DNA of 64,000 bases, from positions 868,001-932,000 of the forward strand of contig OU342635.1 in NCBI GenBank assembly GCA_910589415.1, written 5' to 3'. This document shows positions 11,240-23,310 of the stretch, one piece after another. Made by a program: the position numbers and the translations under genes. The notes under the pieces are model-generated. The model was given only the letters and a program-made list of their open reading frames with translations. It was not told the origin of the DNA and ran no database searches. The stretch is from Malachius bipustulatus (taxonomy: Eukaryota > Arthropoda > Insecta > Coleoptera > Melyridae). The number at the start of each line of letters is the position of its first letter. The stretch's first letter is position 1.

Positions 11240-11846
11240 TTCTAGGATCATTCCTCACAAAATTATGCTGCACTAGATCAACAGAACCACAAAAATTATT
11301 CAGAGCAGAGATACGAGGATTTGAGCCTTCATTTAAACAACTAGCGTATTCACTAAAATTGAAGTCGGCGATGATGATAATGTCAGTTCCCTAAGGGAAT
11401 CTGATAATTTCAAGCGCCTCAATGAGGATAAACACCTCACCCTGTAATGCAAACGGTGGAATGTAAAGTACCACAAATAGCAAAAACCTTGAAGGATCAA
11501 GCAAACACGAATGCAGGTTATATCAACAGGAGGAATCTCCCCGAAGAGACCACAGATATCTGTGAGTTTAACAGGTTGCGCCTTCATGTCATCAATAACC
11601 GCAATCAAAACTCCATCTTCTACTCGTGTTGTCTAATTTACGGTCACATCTGAAAACAGAATAATGCGAAGGAAACAGTTCAGCGTCAGAAACAGATTCG
11701 GTAAGCCACGTCTCGGTCAGAGCGTTAATATGGAAATTACAGTAAGTCACAAAGCTGAAAAAACTGCTGATTCGAGTGTTCAGGCTCCTGACATTTTGAT
11801 AAAAAGCAGTGACGTCAAAACTCTCAGGCAACATCGAAGTCTCCAA
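11240..11846 (-). pseudogene. LINE apurinic-like endonuclease domain fragment
   Basis: Minus strand: YQNVRSLNTRISSFFSF, then HINALTETWLTESVSDAELF (11846-11592), the N-terminal half of a non-LTR endonuclease with the Asn and Glu (TETW) active-site positions. After a frame change LFVVLYIPPFALQGEVFILI, then IIIIADFNFSEY near 11360-11340, carries the (G/A)DFN motif. Multiple stops and shifts. The wording is Jockey/CR1/RTE-like. About 250 residues between it and the RT remnant downstream are missing, so same-element origin is uncertain. Confidence 0.75.
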
Positions 11847-11849
11847 GAG

Positions 11850-13760
11850 TCCAAGATGGCCAAGGATATCATTTTTAAGGATTACTTATTATGAACTATA
11901 ATTCAACACCTACGAATAATAACCTCCATAACTCATCCAAAAAGCTCTAATAATAATTGGAATATTATTCAATAAGAGTAGAAAAAATTATTATACCTAC
12001 TCAAACGATGATACATGATGTAACATCTCTAGTTACCCATTATACTACACGTTTACATTGTATCATAAGAACCTTAGATTGCACCATTAATTGATTATTA
12101 CATACCTTGTTATTAATAAATTTCTTGATATACAGTGACACCATAAAACACATCCATATCCTAGGAGAAGATCATATTGTAGTTTGTACACCGATATGAG
12201 CATTATGTATGCGACATTCTGCCAAAATATTACAGGAAGATGGATATTTCGACCCCAGTCAGCCTTCAAGATGACGGTATAGTGTGGCGGAGAAGAGAAG
12301 AGGAAATATCGTGATTTATACTTCACCTACCTGGTTAGAATACGCATCCGGACTAATGCGACTGATGTAAGGAGACGGGAAGTGGCAAGCTTTGGATCTT
12401 ACAACAATAAAAAATAAACTTCGAAAATTGAAATCACACCACAACAGGGAATAAATGAATTTCTACATATATGACTGACATAAAAATAATGATCTTCAAA
12501 TCAAAAAGAGACTACAATTATTATTAGTTTATGATATATACATACATATTATATTTTGCAGTACGTTAGTCACAAAATAATTTTGGATATTATTCAGATA
12601 ATTTGGAAGTAAATGTATTCATCTCTCAGTACATGAAATAAGGTAGGTCAAAATCCGGTATAAAATGATCCGGAAAACAAAAAAGGAAAAAAAAGCGATT
12701 CATTAAGTTGGAATTCTTAAAGCTGGGACTCGACTCTACGGCAGACATTTCACCCTGGGATTATTACCCCGGGACTTCTACCCAATCTTTGATGATGAAA
12801 AAAATACTTTATTAAATAATTCGACCGATAGAAATAGCGAACTACTTACTCGTGAAAGGTATTCCTCGATTTATATGAAAAAATTTTCACTAGGGCCTTC
12901 TCCCGACACCACATTATTCAATATGAATTATAAAAAGGTTAATTAGAGGATAACACCAAACTACAATGTTCACGTCTGAGCGTTCAAATTAAAAGTGTCA
13001 AATATTTTCCAATCCTACCCAAAACTATTCGAGTCCTGAATCCCCTTTTCACCAATCCCCTTCGTTGGCTGAAAAGTCACGCGATACTGTTTCTGAAAAG
13101 GCATTTATCCACAGTTGTCGCTTATATTTTGGATTTGCCTTTACCTTTACCCTCTATATTCACGCTAGCTCATCTTACGTCCTGAATTTGTTCTTTTAGG
13201 GAAAATTGCACCTTCTGTCAACAGTTTATATCTCTGACAGAGAGCTATTAAGTGTAATATACGACCGACTAAATTCTTAAAGATTTCCTTGTAAGTAAAA
13301 TGCATTTATTCACTTTTCGCATTTATCGATGCCATAAATTAAATACTGGACTAAACTAACTGAACTACATATCAAAATACTCATAAAATATTTTGGGATC
13401 TATACCTTCCACTACGCCTGAAATACAATTTAAAAGAGAAAATGAGAAAAGTTTCAAAGTATGCACAATTTAATAATTCGTAGATCTTGCTAATTTTTTG
13501 CCTACACCCATGTATTGATTTCCTTCTCTCGACAGTCAATTATTGATGAAATGTTCAAAAGTTGTGAAGTCGAAAACCTCATTCTCAAGACTTATAAAAC
13601 TTCCTACAAAACCGTAATTAATAATCCTTTCTTAAAATAGTAGCAAGCAGGGCATGCTACAAAGTACATTATGTAAAAAGTAAAAAAGTAAAATCAAGTT
13701 AGAGGAAGTAGCTGCCACTAAAAGTATATTTATAATATCCTGAGGAATTGTAAATATAAA
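11850..13760. other. No gene recognised
   Basis: AT-rich DNA with short ORFs only. No recognisable domain, TIR pair or tandem array seen on either strand. Confidence 0.5.
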
Positions 13761-13781
13761 ATTTTATTTTATTTTTTACTT

Positions 13782-13985
13782 AAAGGAGGGAGCATCGGTC
13801 TTAACTGTGTAGGTAAGACATAATCGCCCCACTCTGTGGTTACTTGGCTTCGAGAACGAACTCATACAGCCACAGACACATTTGTAGAGAGATAAAAAGC
13901 CTTATAAACGAATACAAATAACCAAGCCGAGCTGGGATTCGAACCACAGACGTTTGACAGCGTCAACGGATTCAGTCTATAAAGT
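13782..13985 (-). mobile_element. tRNA-derived SINE, 5' part truncated
   Basis: On the minus strand a perfect box B, GGTTCGAATCC, lies at about 13941-13951, with CCAGCTCGGCTTGG after it. The body and tail (TGTGGCTGTATGAG, then GTCTTACCTACACAGTTAAG and ACCGATGCTCCCTC) match the + strand copy at 53547-53655. No clear box A remains at the left. Confidence 0.65.
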
Positions 13986-14023
13986 TTGATAATAAGGTTA
14001 TAATTAATTTAATATTAATATTA

Positions 14024-14648
14024 CAGGGTGTTCTACAAGCTCTATGACAAACTTTGACAGATGGTAGGTTGCTTGATTTTAAACATATTTTTTTCAATAA
14101 ACATGGGTCCGATTCGTTTTTGTTTAGAAGTTACAAGCATTCTTAGAACACGACCTTTTAGAGTTTATTGATGACGTGCAACTCAATATTATTCAAAATA
14201 TGTGGTATCAGCATGACGGTGCACCACCACATAGAGGAAGACGAGTTGCTGCTTGGCTAAATGAACATTTCCCGAATAAATGGATAGGTCAAGGAGGTCC
14301 AATATCATGGCCACCTCGTTCTCCCGATCTGAATCCTCTGGATTTTTATTTATGGGGACACATATGAAGCAGCTGGTCTACCATGTTGAAATCGCTATCC
14401 ATCAGCAGTTACTTGAAAGAATTCAAGATGCAGCTAACCAAATAAGAAATGATCCAAATCTCATTCTTCGAGTGACCGAATCTTTAGTCCGTCGATGTGA
14501 GGCTTGCATTCAAGCTGAGGGTGGACATTTCGAACAATTTTTATAGTCTTAAGTTTTGTGATTATCATTTAATTTAAATTTTTATTGTTGATTGTTAATA
14601 AAGGTTAAATGCTTGTAACTTCTAAACAAAAACTTGTAGAACACCCTG
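14024..14648 (+). mobile_element. Internally deleted Tc1/mariner-superfamily element with TA duplication
   Basis: Perfect 16-bp TIRs CAGGGTGTTCTACAAG at 14024-14039 and 14633-14648, flanked by TA at 14022-14023 and 14649-14650. A second inverted block (TTTGTTTAGAAGTTACAAGC near 14118-14138 and its mirror near 14611-14631) is offset at the left by about 80 bases. The 625-bp element keeps only the C-terminal half of a transposase. Confidence 0.9.
14140..14546 (+). pseudogene. Tc1/mariner-like transposase, C-terminal catalytic half, frameshifted
   Basis: The frame at 14140-14367 reads FLEHDLLEFIDDVQLNII, then MWYQHDGAPPH (second catalytic Asp) and WPPRSPDLNPLDFYLWGH (third catalytic position). 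Near 14355 a two-base AT gain shifts the frame. The second frame, 14280-14546, continues MKQLVYHVEIAIHQQLLERI to VRRCEACIQAEGGHFEQFL, the usual C-terminal end of this DDE/D transposase family. The first catalytic Asp and the DNA-binding domain are deleted, so it cannot transpose itself but could be moved by an intact relative. Confidence 0.88.
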
Positions 14649-14650
14649 TA

Positions 14651-16130
14651 TAATAATAATTTATATTATGCGCAAGTCAGTGCCGCGCTACTATAATTTC
14701 TAGTCTGATACGGTGAAATAGTTATGAAGCTCGCAAGATGCGCAGTTCACGCCCACCCTCTCGCCTTCTTAAAAAAAAGTGAACAGTATAGTCTTTTCAA
14801 AGTCAATTGAAACGGCAAAGAATCAAATCATTTTACGGGGTGTCGTCAATATGATGATATTTTACATTTAAATAAAACCAAATAGATAACAAAATTATTA
14901 TTGAACGCTCCCTTCGCTAGTCCACGTTGACTTTAAATTACTTTGAAAGCATTTTAAGTTATAAGAACGATAACAAGGAACACATCCGGCTCGAAGGACC
15001 AAATGACTTCGTTGTTATTGTTCTTATTGCTACTAAAAGGCTTTCGAATTAATTTGCAAGTAGTTACCTACTGTTCACAAGTTTATTAATAATTATAATG
15101 AAAAACTGATGATGAACATGCATTACGTGTCAAACGACCAGCTGCCCTGACTCTCTCTCTCTCACTAGTCATACCCTAACAACAACTTGATTCTAGTGTC
15201 GCGAATCGTATGAATTCAAAATCGAAACAAATTTCTTGATGTATTTTGCCTCTAATATTTCAGACACTGACCAAATTGACATTTTAAAAGCGCTTTTTAT
15301 ACCGTCAATATTTTCTGCACAAAAACTATAATAGTGGATAATTGCTAACGTTAAACTTTGTCGAGAGAAGCAGTTAAACGGTGTAGGTATTTATTTGCGG
15401 ACCCACGTTGATAGGAACTGTTTTTCTTGGGATGAGCCAAGGAATCACCCCCTAAAATTTTTCGCACTTATTTAGAATAACCCTGTTAAGTATAATTTTT
15501 AAAACATTGGTGTTGTTATTTACCCGTCAGATATTATGTTGAAACTAAATACACCTACACAACAAACAAATAAATTATTATTAATAAACTTCTCCTGTTT
15601 TCATTATCATCATTCTGCAAGTGATAAGTTTACAGAAGTCATTAGAAAGGAAGTCCTCTCAAGTTGAGAAGAGCCGTCTCGAAAGAGATAAATTAAAGTG
15701 CTCTTACCGAGAAGCCGAGAAGTAATCTCTAGTTCTCTGTATAAGGCGCAGAAATAAGAAAAAAGCATTCGCTCTGGCTAGTGAAATTAATAAATGAATT
15801 AGAAAAAAACAACATCGCCAAGCCTTCATTTCCCAGTTTCTCGATCATAAATTTCGCTAACGAGATTTGGAATGCGCTTTGTCCTAACTATAAGTTCAAC
15901 TTATTATTTTCTCCTAATAAAGACATAAAGTACCTACAATATTCTATGACAACAACCTGTTATGGTACGTTCTTTTGAATATTCCGTGCAAAAAGATTAT
16001 GTTCAATGATCACTACTGACTGAATACTTATAGATTCAATTAAATAATTATTTTTAAGATGTTTTAGTTATGGCGAAGGGGCTCTTCAATACAACAACTT
16101 TAGTAGGTAGTTATTAGGGGAACAATTGGC
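14651..16130. other. No gene recognised
   Basis: Contains a (TC)n run at 15153-15164 and CAATTGAAACGGCAAAG near 14800, whose mirror appears near 6900. No coding features or paired TIRs seen. The 65-codon frame at 15781-15978 has no recognisable content. Confidence 0.45.
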
Positions 16131-16140
16131 AACAAGACGG

Positions 16141-17425
16141 ATTTAGGTCTCACATCTTTTTTAATTCATCCGCGAACTCTGTATACTTGCGTTTCTTCTC
16201 TGCGATAGTGGTAAGAATATTGTGGATGTTTGGGATTACAATGTCCGCTATGATGGCTCCCTGCTTCTGCCTATCTCACACAACATTGTCCGGCTTGTTG
16301 AATGGTACACAACGGTCAGTGCTAATGGACCTGCCATAGTAAATGGTGTACCGTTCTGTTTCGACGACAATTTTTGGATCATACTTAGTATGGTGTTCTA
16401 GGGTGATCTGTAAGAACTCCTAGTCTGTAGCATATTTACTGATGAATGATAAACGCTACTTGATTGTGTCGATGTAAATAGTCACTCTGGGCAAGTAAAC
16501 TGCACGCTGCTGTGATATGCTGAGGTGTCTCAGGGTTTTCCGGACATTTTCTACATCGCTCATCAGCTATATTAGGGTTTTTGATGGTGTGTCTCATGTA
16601 GTTCCTCGTCTTCACCACTTGGTCTTGAATCGCCTACATAAAACCCTCTGTCTCAGGATACAACTCCCCAGCCTTTAACCACCCGTTTGACGCTTGTTTA
16701 CTTCGTCACTCGCGGTTCTTCTCCTCACTGCTGCCTTATTTCTTCATTCCGCTGCGTTCTTTCACTTGCCAGATTGAGGGGCGTATATTTACTGTCTGTT
16801 TTGCTTATAGACTGATGTAGAGGCGATGTTGATCTTGTCTGGAGGAAATTTGTTCTCAAGAGCCTAATTTGATGGTTGTGCAGATTTGTGACATCAACCA
16901 AACCCTCTTCTTCCTTCTTCTCTTTTCAGCGTCATACAAATTGTGCCTGATTTTGGATGGTGTTTCCTAAGTTTTGTCAATTCGATTCTTGTTTTCCTCA
17001 TGATATTTTCAAGGTCCGTGTCTGTCCATGCTATGACACCAAATGAGTATGTTAGGAATGGTACAGCTCAAGTGTTAAGGTATTTAAACATATGTTTACC
17101 TACTATTGAGCTGTGTTTGACAAATTTTTATGACTCTTTTTATGTATTCTGCAATCAGTTTTTCTTTGATTTTAGTATGTTCTATACTAGCTTAGCCTGC
17201 TCATAACCTAGGTACTTGTAAACATCCTCTTCTGTCATTGAACCTATCCTTTCTCCATTTCCTAATTCAATTCCCTGGGCTCTAACTTTCCCTTTCTCTA
17301 CGTTTATCGTCTTGTACTTATCTAGGTCGAATTTCATGTTGATATCTTTTAAAAACATTTGTACCAACATGATGAAGTATATTGAGAAGTCAAAGGATTT
17401 GTCGGATAATATTGTTTCGTTATGA
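16141..17425 (-). pseudogene. R2/R4/NeSL-like LINE 3' part with restriction-like endonuclease
   Basis: Minus strand from 17425: FDLDKYKTINVEKGKVRAQG and MTEEDVYKYLGYEQAKL (RT thumb). After degenerate sequence, GGWLKAGELYPETEGF, then QDQVVKTRNYMRHTIKNPNI, CRKCPENPETPQHITAAC (CCHC finger, 16618-16490) and HNQVAFIIHQ. Finally RSISTDRCVPFNKPDNVV..D....AIIADIVIP matches the PD-(D/E)XK core of restriction-like endonucleases that end R2-type elements (16335-16225). It ends EFADELKKM and stop near 16149. An in-frame stop after PDNVV and frame changes show decay. Confidence 0.82.
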
Positions 17426-17479
17426 AGCCTCATTCACCCGAAACGGCATCAATAACACCAGGAATTCACATTGTCGGGC

Positions 17480-17735
17480 ACTTGAAAATCCACTACTAAA
17501 TCGGGAAACCCATTTTAATGATAGATTTTCGTTGATTGTTTAGTGTGGCATTATTGATGATGGTCATTGGTCCGATTATAATGGAAGATCGTCTCATAGC
17601 CATTCGTTATTTACGTTTCATTGAAAATGATCTTCCAATATTACTGGATGAAGTTCCTATTAATGGAAGACAACACAACGAATGTGGATTCTTCACGATG
17701 TCGCATCTCCACACTTTGAAATAATTTTTTTTGTT
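17480..17735 (+). pseudogene. Tc1/mariner-like transposase internal fragment
   Basis: ENPLLNRETHFNDRFSLIV, then GPIIMEDRLIAIRYLRFIEN and DLPILLDEVPIN correspond to the block just before MWYQHDGAP in Tc1/mariner-like transposases. The next bases read WHDV.SPHFE-like only after a shift. Stops interrupt the left part. No TIRs found. Confidence 0.65.
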
Positions 17736-17999
17736 GGGAGTATCAAATCATGTTCTTCAATTAGTTCAACAACCCTAAAAAAAAAGTTATTTTGATCTTT
17801 GTAGATATTCGAAAAATATTGAATTTTACGAAGAACTAACACTTTATATCTCGCTAGCTTCACTAAAACTAAAGCTCCAACGTCCAATGTCTACGGAAAA
17901 TGTTCCGCCTATTTTTACATTTCCTACATGCCCTTAAAGTTTTATGTAAATTACCCTTTGTAGGTACTTTCAAGATGTTGAGGAGTGATTTTATACACC

Positions 18000-18600
18000 T
18001 TCCTCACTGCCAAAGCCAGGATGATCCAAACTCCATCGTCGCTGCATCGTTCCTACCTGTGTTGGGGACACGCGCACAGATACTTTCAACTTTTATAAAA
18101 TAAGGAAAGTCGTGCAGTCGCGGGCTCTTGCTTTATAAAGATAAGGCTGGCGATATTATGTGCCCAAAACTGAATTTGCATGTTAAATCCCTATGACCGA
18201 CATCCAAGTTTACATTCTGTATACCACAACTTGGATTTTTGCATTAGTTTGACGAAGGTATGAAAGGCATTAGGTACGAATGATCCTCATTCATACCTAA
18301 TCAACAGAAGTTCCCTAAAATATTTTAAACAAGTTTATGAAAGCAAAGTTTATTTAATTAGTAACCAAATACAGGTACTCATGTTTTTGAAAGCTACTCG
18401 TAGTTATGCGTATTTTGTGCTTTCAAGACTAAAGTAATTTAAAATCAAATTAAAATAATTAAATTCAATATTGACTTACATAAATATAAATTAAATTCAT
18501 GATTATAAGCTGGCTCTTTGTAATTCAGTTCGCTTAATTAATTGTTGAGGAAATATCAACTTGCTAACTGAAATTCAGAGATGTAGGTATTATATTGTAT
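18000..18600. other. No gene recognised
   Basis: AT-rich, short ORFs only. Nothing identifiable. Confidence 0.45.
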
Positions 18601-18613
18601 AGGTATTATAGTA

Positions 18614-18740
18614 TATTGTGAAACAAGTGCGGAAAAGAGAAAATTTCTCACGAGTGTGAAACAATTGTGACACGAGACGAAGTCGAGTGTCACAATTCAC
18701 ACGAGTGTGAAATTTCTTTTCCGCACGTGCTTCACACAGT
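18614..18740. mobile_element. Small fold-back element
   Basis: The left arm GTGAAACAAGTGCGGAAAAG through CTCACGAGTGTGAA and GTGACACGAGACGA is mirrored around about 18679 by AGTCGAGTGTCAC, CACACGAGTGTGAAATTTC and TTTTCCGCACGTGCTTCAC. The short ORF at 18769-18981 starts to its right. Confidence 0.7.
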
Positions 18741-18768
18741 ACTTTTCCTACGACCACAATTTAACAGA

Positions 18769-18981
18769 TTAATTATTTAACAAATTTAACACATAAATTA
18801 TTTTTTCTGACAATGCTCTGCTTTTATGACCTTTTCTCCAATTTATGAAATATTTATAAGCAGGTTCGTATTTTTCTCTCGAAACTACAGGTAGCAAATT
18901 CAAAGAACACAATAAACCTGCTTGTTTTCTGACTTCAGGTGGTGTATTCTCTGCTTCAGATTCAGAGGAATTACAATCCAT
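18769..18981 (-). CDS. Unassigned 70-residue ORF, possibly the first part of a transposon-borne recombinase-type protein
   Basis: Reads MDCNSSESEAENTPPEVRKQ, then LLPVVSREKYEPAYKYFINWRKG and LSEKIIYVLNLLNN. An acidic start followed by a K/R-Y-x-x-x-Y-x-x-F-x-x-W-R pattern recalls the N-terminal helical domain found before tyrosine-recombinase-like proteins in arthropod genomes (recollection only). It stops where such a domain would be expected to continue, so it is either truncated or spliced. Adjacent to the fold-back at 18614-18740. Confidence 0.35.
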   Translation of the reverse strand: MDCNSSESEAENTPPEVRKQAGLLCSLNLLPVVSREKYEPAYKYFINWRKGHKSRALSEKIIYVLNLLNN

Positions 18982-18984
18982 TAT

Positions 18985-20470
18985 AATGATAGGTACCTAA
19001 CTAAAGTTTATTTTTTCAGACTACCTACCTAGGTAGGTACATATTATTTTCAATTCTACCAATGACTTTTTATTATTACTATTATATACTGTAAAATCAT
19101 TGAATTCTACCGACAATATTATTATTATTTACTATTAGACTCCGTATAAACTAAAAATAAGTGACGTGAGCGTGGAGACGTGGTAGATAATAACAATGAT
19201 TTAAGAGAGGTTAGTATATCATTGATATGCAACTTCTACACAACGCAGGCGCTTTGCGTCGTCGATGGAAGTTAGTAGAGGTGTGCGAGTTATTTTCACG
19301 ATCACGTTCGTGAATTTGATTTGGCTGTTATTAGCGATCAACTCGTAAATTTTAATAATTACTGCCACAAGAGAATAATGAGTATATTTTATAGTCTTGT
19401 CGGTTTCTATGTTATCCCATTTGTGTTTATTTTATTACCTTGAAGCTTTAAATGAATAGTTATTCCATTAACAATAAGTAACAGTTGAGTTCTCAGTTAC
19501 CGCCCATCACTATTGTTTACATTAAAACTGTACGGAAACGATTTTTGGCTATGCGTTATGTCACTTTGTCGCACAGTTTTAGATACGTTGGAAATCTGCT
19601 AGTTTGCGCACAAAAAACGATGCGCAAAGTAGTGTTTTGTATAGTGATCGTAGGAAAAATATTATTCCCTTTCATTTTTATTATTTTATAAGAGATATAA
19701 TATTTTATCAGATATTTGGATAAGAGATCAGATCACACAACTAAGATTTAGTTGTGCGATTTTATTATTGGCATACTTATTATAATCGTTAATAATCCAT
19801 TAAATTTAATAAAAAAAATATTCATTCATTATTTAGGTTTCCTTCTCCGGCATCAGATACAATTTAGTCATAATTTAGTATCACTAATTTTTGTCTCGTG
19901 TTGATAAATAACACTGAATAAAAAATTTCAACTGGACATTAAAATATGAAATCAAAATGTTCAAGTTTTTAAACCGGTGATTATAAACTGCAAGTAAACT
20001 GTCTATATCCATTCCATTTCTTTAATAATTCTAGAACTATATCAATATGGGGCTTTATGAATATGGGCATTAGTTGAAACATGCATTTGGGGACTTTCCG
20101 GTGTCGTTCTTAACACGTCACTTAGCCACATCAGTTAAACTCTGTGTTTAGAAAAACTCTTAAGGCGTTCATTAACAACCATGCAGTTCGCTCGATGTAT
20201 AAAAATCTATCATCGTTCATAAATTGCCAATGACACTCGGAGTGTAGAAGCAACATACATGCAAAGAGCCATCGGTTGGACAAAACTACCCTTCCCCCCC
20301 TCCCACAAACAAATTTCAAAAATTGGGGGTGACAAATCATAATAATTGACGATAAAAAAGGGGCTCCTATTTAACACGTCGAAGTTACTCCCCGCCAGGC
20401 AGGGGGTTAAGGATGGGGTGGGAGGTTTGATTCCAAACGATGTCCCCCTCCAAAACAAGTGAAAATCGTC
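18985..20470. other. No gene recognised
   Basis: AT-rich DNA. Frames of 68-82 codons at 19485-19691 and 20131-20458 show no domain and overlap on different frames. A C-rich stretch lies at 20290-20300. Confidence 0.45.
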
Positions 20471-20477
20471 ATTTTTG

Positions 20478-20556
20478 ACGATTTAACCGACCCTGTATTT
20501 CTTGCCGTTTCCAATGTACCCATGTACTCCATTTTAAACTGGACATCCTGTATAAA
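20478..20556 (+). repeat. Repeat family B terminal fragment
   Basis: TTAACCGACCCTGTATTTCT followed by ACATCCTGTATAA resembles the right terminus at 21480-21561 and 35850-35917, but is diverged. Confidence 0.45.
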
Positions 20557-21394
20557 TTAATGGGTTAACCTCGGGGTTAACTAATTTTTTTCTTAAAATT
20601 TAATTCGGGAACAAAATTCAATATAACTCTATGTTCAGTTAACGAAATTATTTATCACACTGAAATGTCACACTTTCATACGAATGTTGATTGAAATTTC
20701 TCCTGCTAGCTTACATGCTTTCATTTTCCCCAGTGAGTTTTCTTTCGTTATGCCGAAGTGTTTTTAAACAAGGCTAAACACAGCTTCAAAAGATTGATGA
20801 AGCTCAAGTAAACGTGATTAATTACACCTTGTTTAAGATCCTTATACAGTTTTAATTAAACGAAACATAGTGCCAATTAAGCCTCTTGTAATATTCCCAC
20901 CCACGCTTCTTTTGAAAGAATATACGTACCTACTTATACCTTATAAATTTCACCCATACCTAATCCGTCGATATTGATGTAATTTTATGGTATTGCTACC
21001 GCAAGGACTAATAATCGAGTTTTCAATTATTTCAATGTATCAGGAATAGTATATCCGTCAACTAGCGAATAATGATGGTCATTATTCACGAGGACGAAGT
21101 GTTCAAATGTCCAAGTGAATAATGTTCATTCTCCGTGAGACGTTTTCGTTACAAATTTATGCAAAATCATCATACATACAGCTTTCAAAATAATATATTA
21201 TTTAATAAGGCACCAACTTATTAGGCATAGGCTTGCATTTCCAAACGCGCTTTTTGCTGGGTTGTGGTACTGTGGGATCTAGTCTAGCACTATAATTTGC
21301 TTGCTCTCAGATCGCCGGTTCTGCAGAAGAAGTGCAGGGCAGTGTGTCTAGCTAACAAGTTGAAACAAGACTACAATGAAGTGCGATCATGTTG

Positions 21395-21561
21395 TTTCAG
21401 GATATTTCAGGAATGGTCACAGATATTTTGTATGTCTTGACTGATTCGAGATGGCCACAAAATTGGGCTTCTTTAGACTTGTTTAACCGACCCTGTATCT
21501 GTTAGCGTTAATAGATAGCAATATAGAGAAGGATACATGGTGCACCCTGTATAAAAACGGC
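21395..21561 (+). mobile_element. Repeat family B right-terminal fragment
   Basis: CAGGATATTTCAGGA, TTGACTGATTCGAGATGG, TTAACCGACCCTGTATCTG, TAGATAGCAATATAGAG and GTGCACCCTGTAT match 35763-35917 nearly base for base, same orientation. Another terminal-type sequence (TATACAGGCTGTCTC) starts right after it. Confidence 0.7.
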
Positions 21562-22339
21562 TTATATACAGGCTGTCTCTGAATTGGTGTTACAAACTTT
21601 AAAGGGGGGATAGTACGTCAAAAAAAATTCAAAAATTTTATTTTAAATATAACCTTTAAAATGCACCGTTTTTGAGATACAGGGTGTTTAAGTTGAAAAA
21701 ATTAATTCGTTTTTTTGCGGATAACTTGGGAACCGCTTGTCGCTCGGATACTAGCTTTTGTACAAATAGGAACCTTAAAAAAGTAATAATTTCTAATGCC
21801 AAATGATTATGGCTTTGCATAAAGCAGTGGCGGAGATTTTGGGGTTGACAAGGATTTTTGACCCCTATTTTTTACGCCACTGGGAAGATAGCTGCTTTGG
21901 AAACATTTTATAAAATTTTGGAGTTTTTTACGCAAAAAATTATTCTTTGTAATTTTTTGTGAAACTAAGCATTTTTGAACAAAGGGGCATTTTATGATCA
22001 AAAAATTCAAACTCAAAGACACAAAATTTTAATAAATTGGAAAACCATTGACACCATAACGAAAGATAAATTGAATTTTAATGATTGTTATTAACAAGAT
22101 TCAATTTAACAAAACTCTAATAAAGTACTTCAAAATTTTTAACATTGTTTAATGGTTAATTGACAATGTTCCCGTTAAAATAACGAAGTAGGTGTCAACT
22201 TCCGGTACTTCCGGAAGTGCGGCCATCTTGAAAATATTTTCATTGAATTCCTCGTGATCACTTATATCAGGAAATTTTTATTTTGAAGTTCTAGGCCCAT
22301 AAAAGAAATGCCAAAACGATAGACAAACAGTAAAATTTG

Positions 22340-22507
22340 ATGATTAACTTCATAAAAGCTCATGATGTTTTATTGACTGGCAAATTAAGCCCAAACAATG
22401 AGCCAGAAACAAGTGAAAAACTTTTGGAGGATCTGACGGAAATTTTAAATGCCTGTGATTCTGGGCCATTCAAATCTGCCGACGAATGGAAAACACTACC
22501 TAACTGA
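22340..22507 (+). pseudogene. Myb/SANT-like DNA-binding domain fragment (55 codons)
   Basis: ATG at 22340 opens MINFIKAHDVLLTGKLSPN, then LLEDLTEILNACDSGPFKSA and DEWKTLPN, stop TGA at 22505-22507. The pattern (helix, LATGKL-like turn, L..LN...G..KS...W) is that of the Myb/SANT-like domain carried by PIF/Harbinger-type transposons and by many repeated insect genes. Only the first two helices are present. The reading breaks at an inverted duplication (22486-22545). Confidence 0.55.
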
Positions 22508-22545
22508 AACGTATTATACGTTTCAGTTACTGTTTTCCATTCTAA
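22486..22545. repeat. Strong hairpin (inverted duplication)
   Basis: AATGGAAAACA at the left is mirrored by TGTTTTCCATT at the right. The centre, 22501-22529, is a perfect 29-base palindrome around TACTGAAACG-type arms (TAACTGAAACGTAT, single-base centre). The left arm still lies in the Myb/SANT-like frame, so coding sequence has been copied backwards. Confidence 0.8.
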
Positions 22546-22739
22546 CTTGACCTGACCTGACCTCAATTAGTCAGCCCGATATTTTGCAACTCATATTATA
22601 TTATTTTATTATGGGATCTAAATTAGTTCTTTGTTTAAATATTTTAGTTCAATTGTTAAAATAGTTTACTTTTACATTTAAATTATTTATTTGAAATGTA
22701 AAATGCGTATAAGAAAAACATAAAGTGTGTATTTATAGT

Positions 22740-23054
22740 TGACCGATCTTCAGAGGAAAATGGCTTATACATGTTCCTATTTTAGCTTTTTAGGTACTAT
22801 CCTATTATAGTACAGAAACATTATTACTTTCTTTGTTTTTTTTTTTTTAACTTGGCGACGCGTGGAGAAATCTCAGATTTTTTCAGCTTTTTTATCACCC
22901 TGTATAAACATTTCATCTACATCATCATAGTTCTGTTAGTGTACATGAAAAGTTAAAATAGGGACATGTAAACCGTTTTTCTTTATCTTGAGCCGTTTTC
23001 AGGCTATCGTTTGGCCTACAGAGACCGCTTCGAATGAGCTGGGACATCCTGTAA
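22740..23054. mobile_element. Fold-back family C, internally deleted copy
   Basis: GCGACGCGTGGAGAAATCTC, CATGAAAAGTTAAAAT, CGTTTGGCCTACAGAGACCG and GAGCTGGGACATCCTGTA match the right arm of the full copy at 28355-29237. Left-arm sequence survives only at about 22755-22850. Confidence 0.7.
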
Positions 23055-23310
23055 ATGAAATCATTTTGAGTTAAATTTTTAAAAGACATCAATTTGGTAA
23101 TATAAATGATATTTTTATTTCTAATAATAAAAAATTGACTAATATTATATTATAATATATTAACATTATAATACCATTATACTACTAATACACTTGTAGT
23201 ATTAAAATAGTTTTTAATAAATAAAAAAATAAATAAATAAATATTAATACTATTATATTTGATTATTATAAAATTCTAATAAAAGTCTAATGTGTGCCCC
23301 TTATTTTCAG

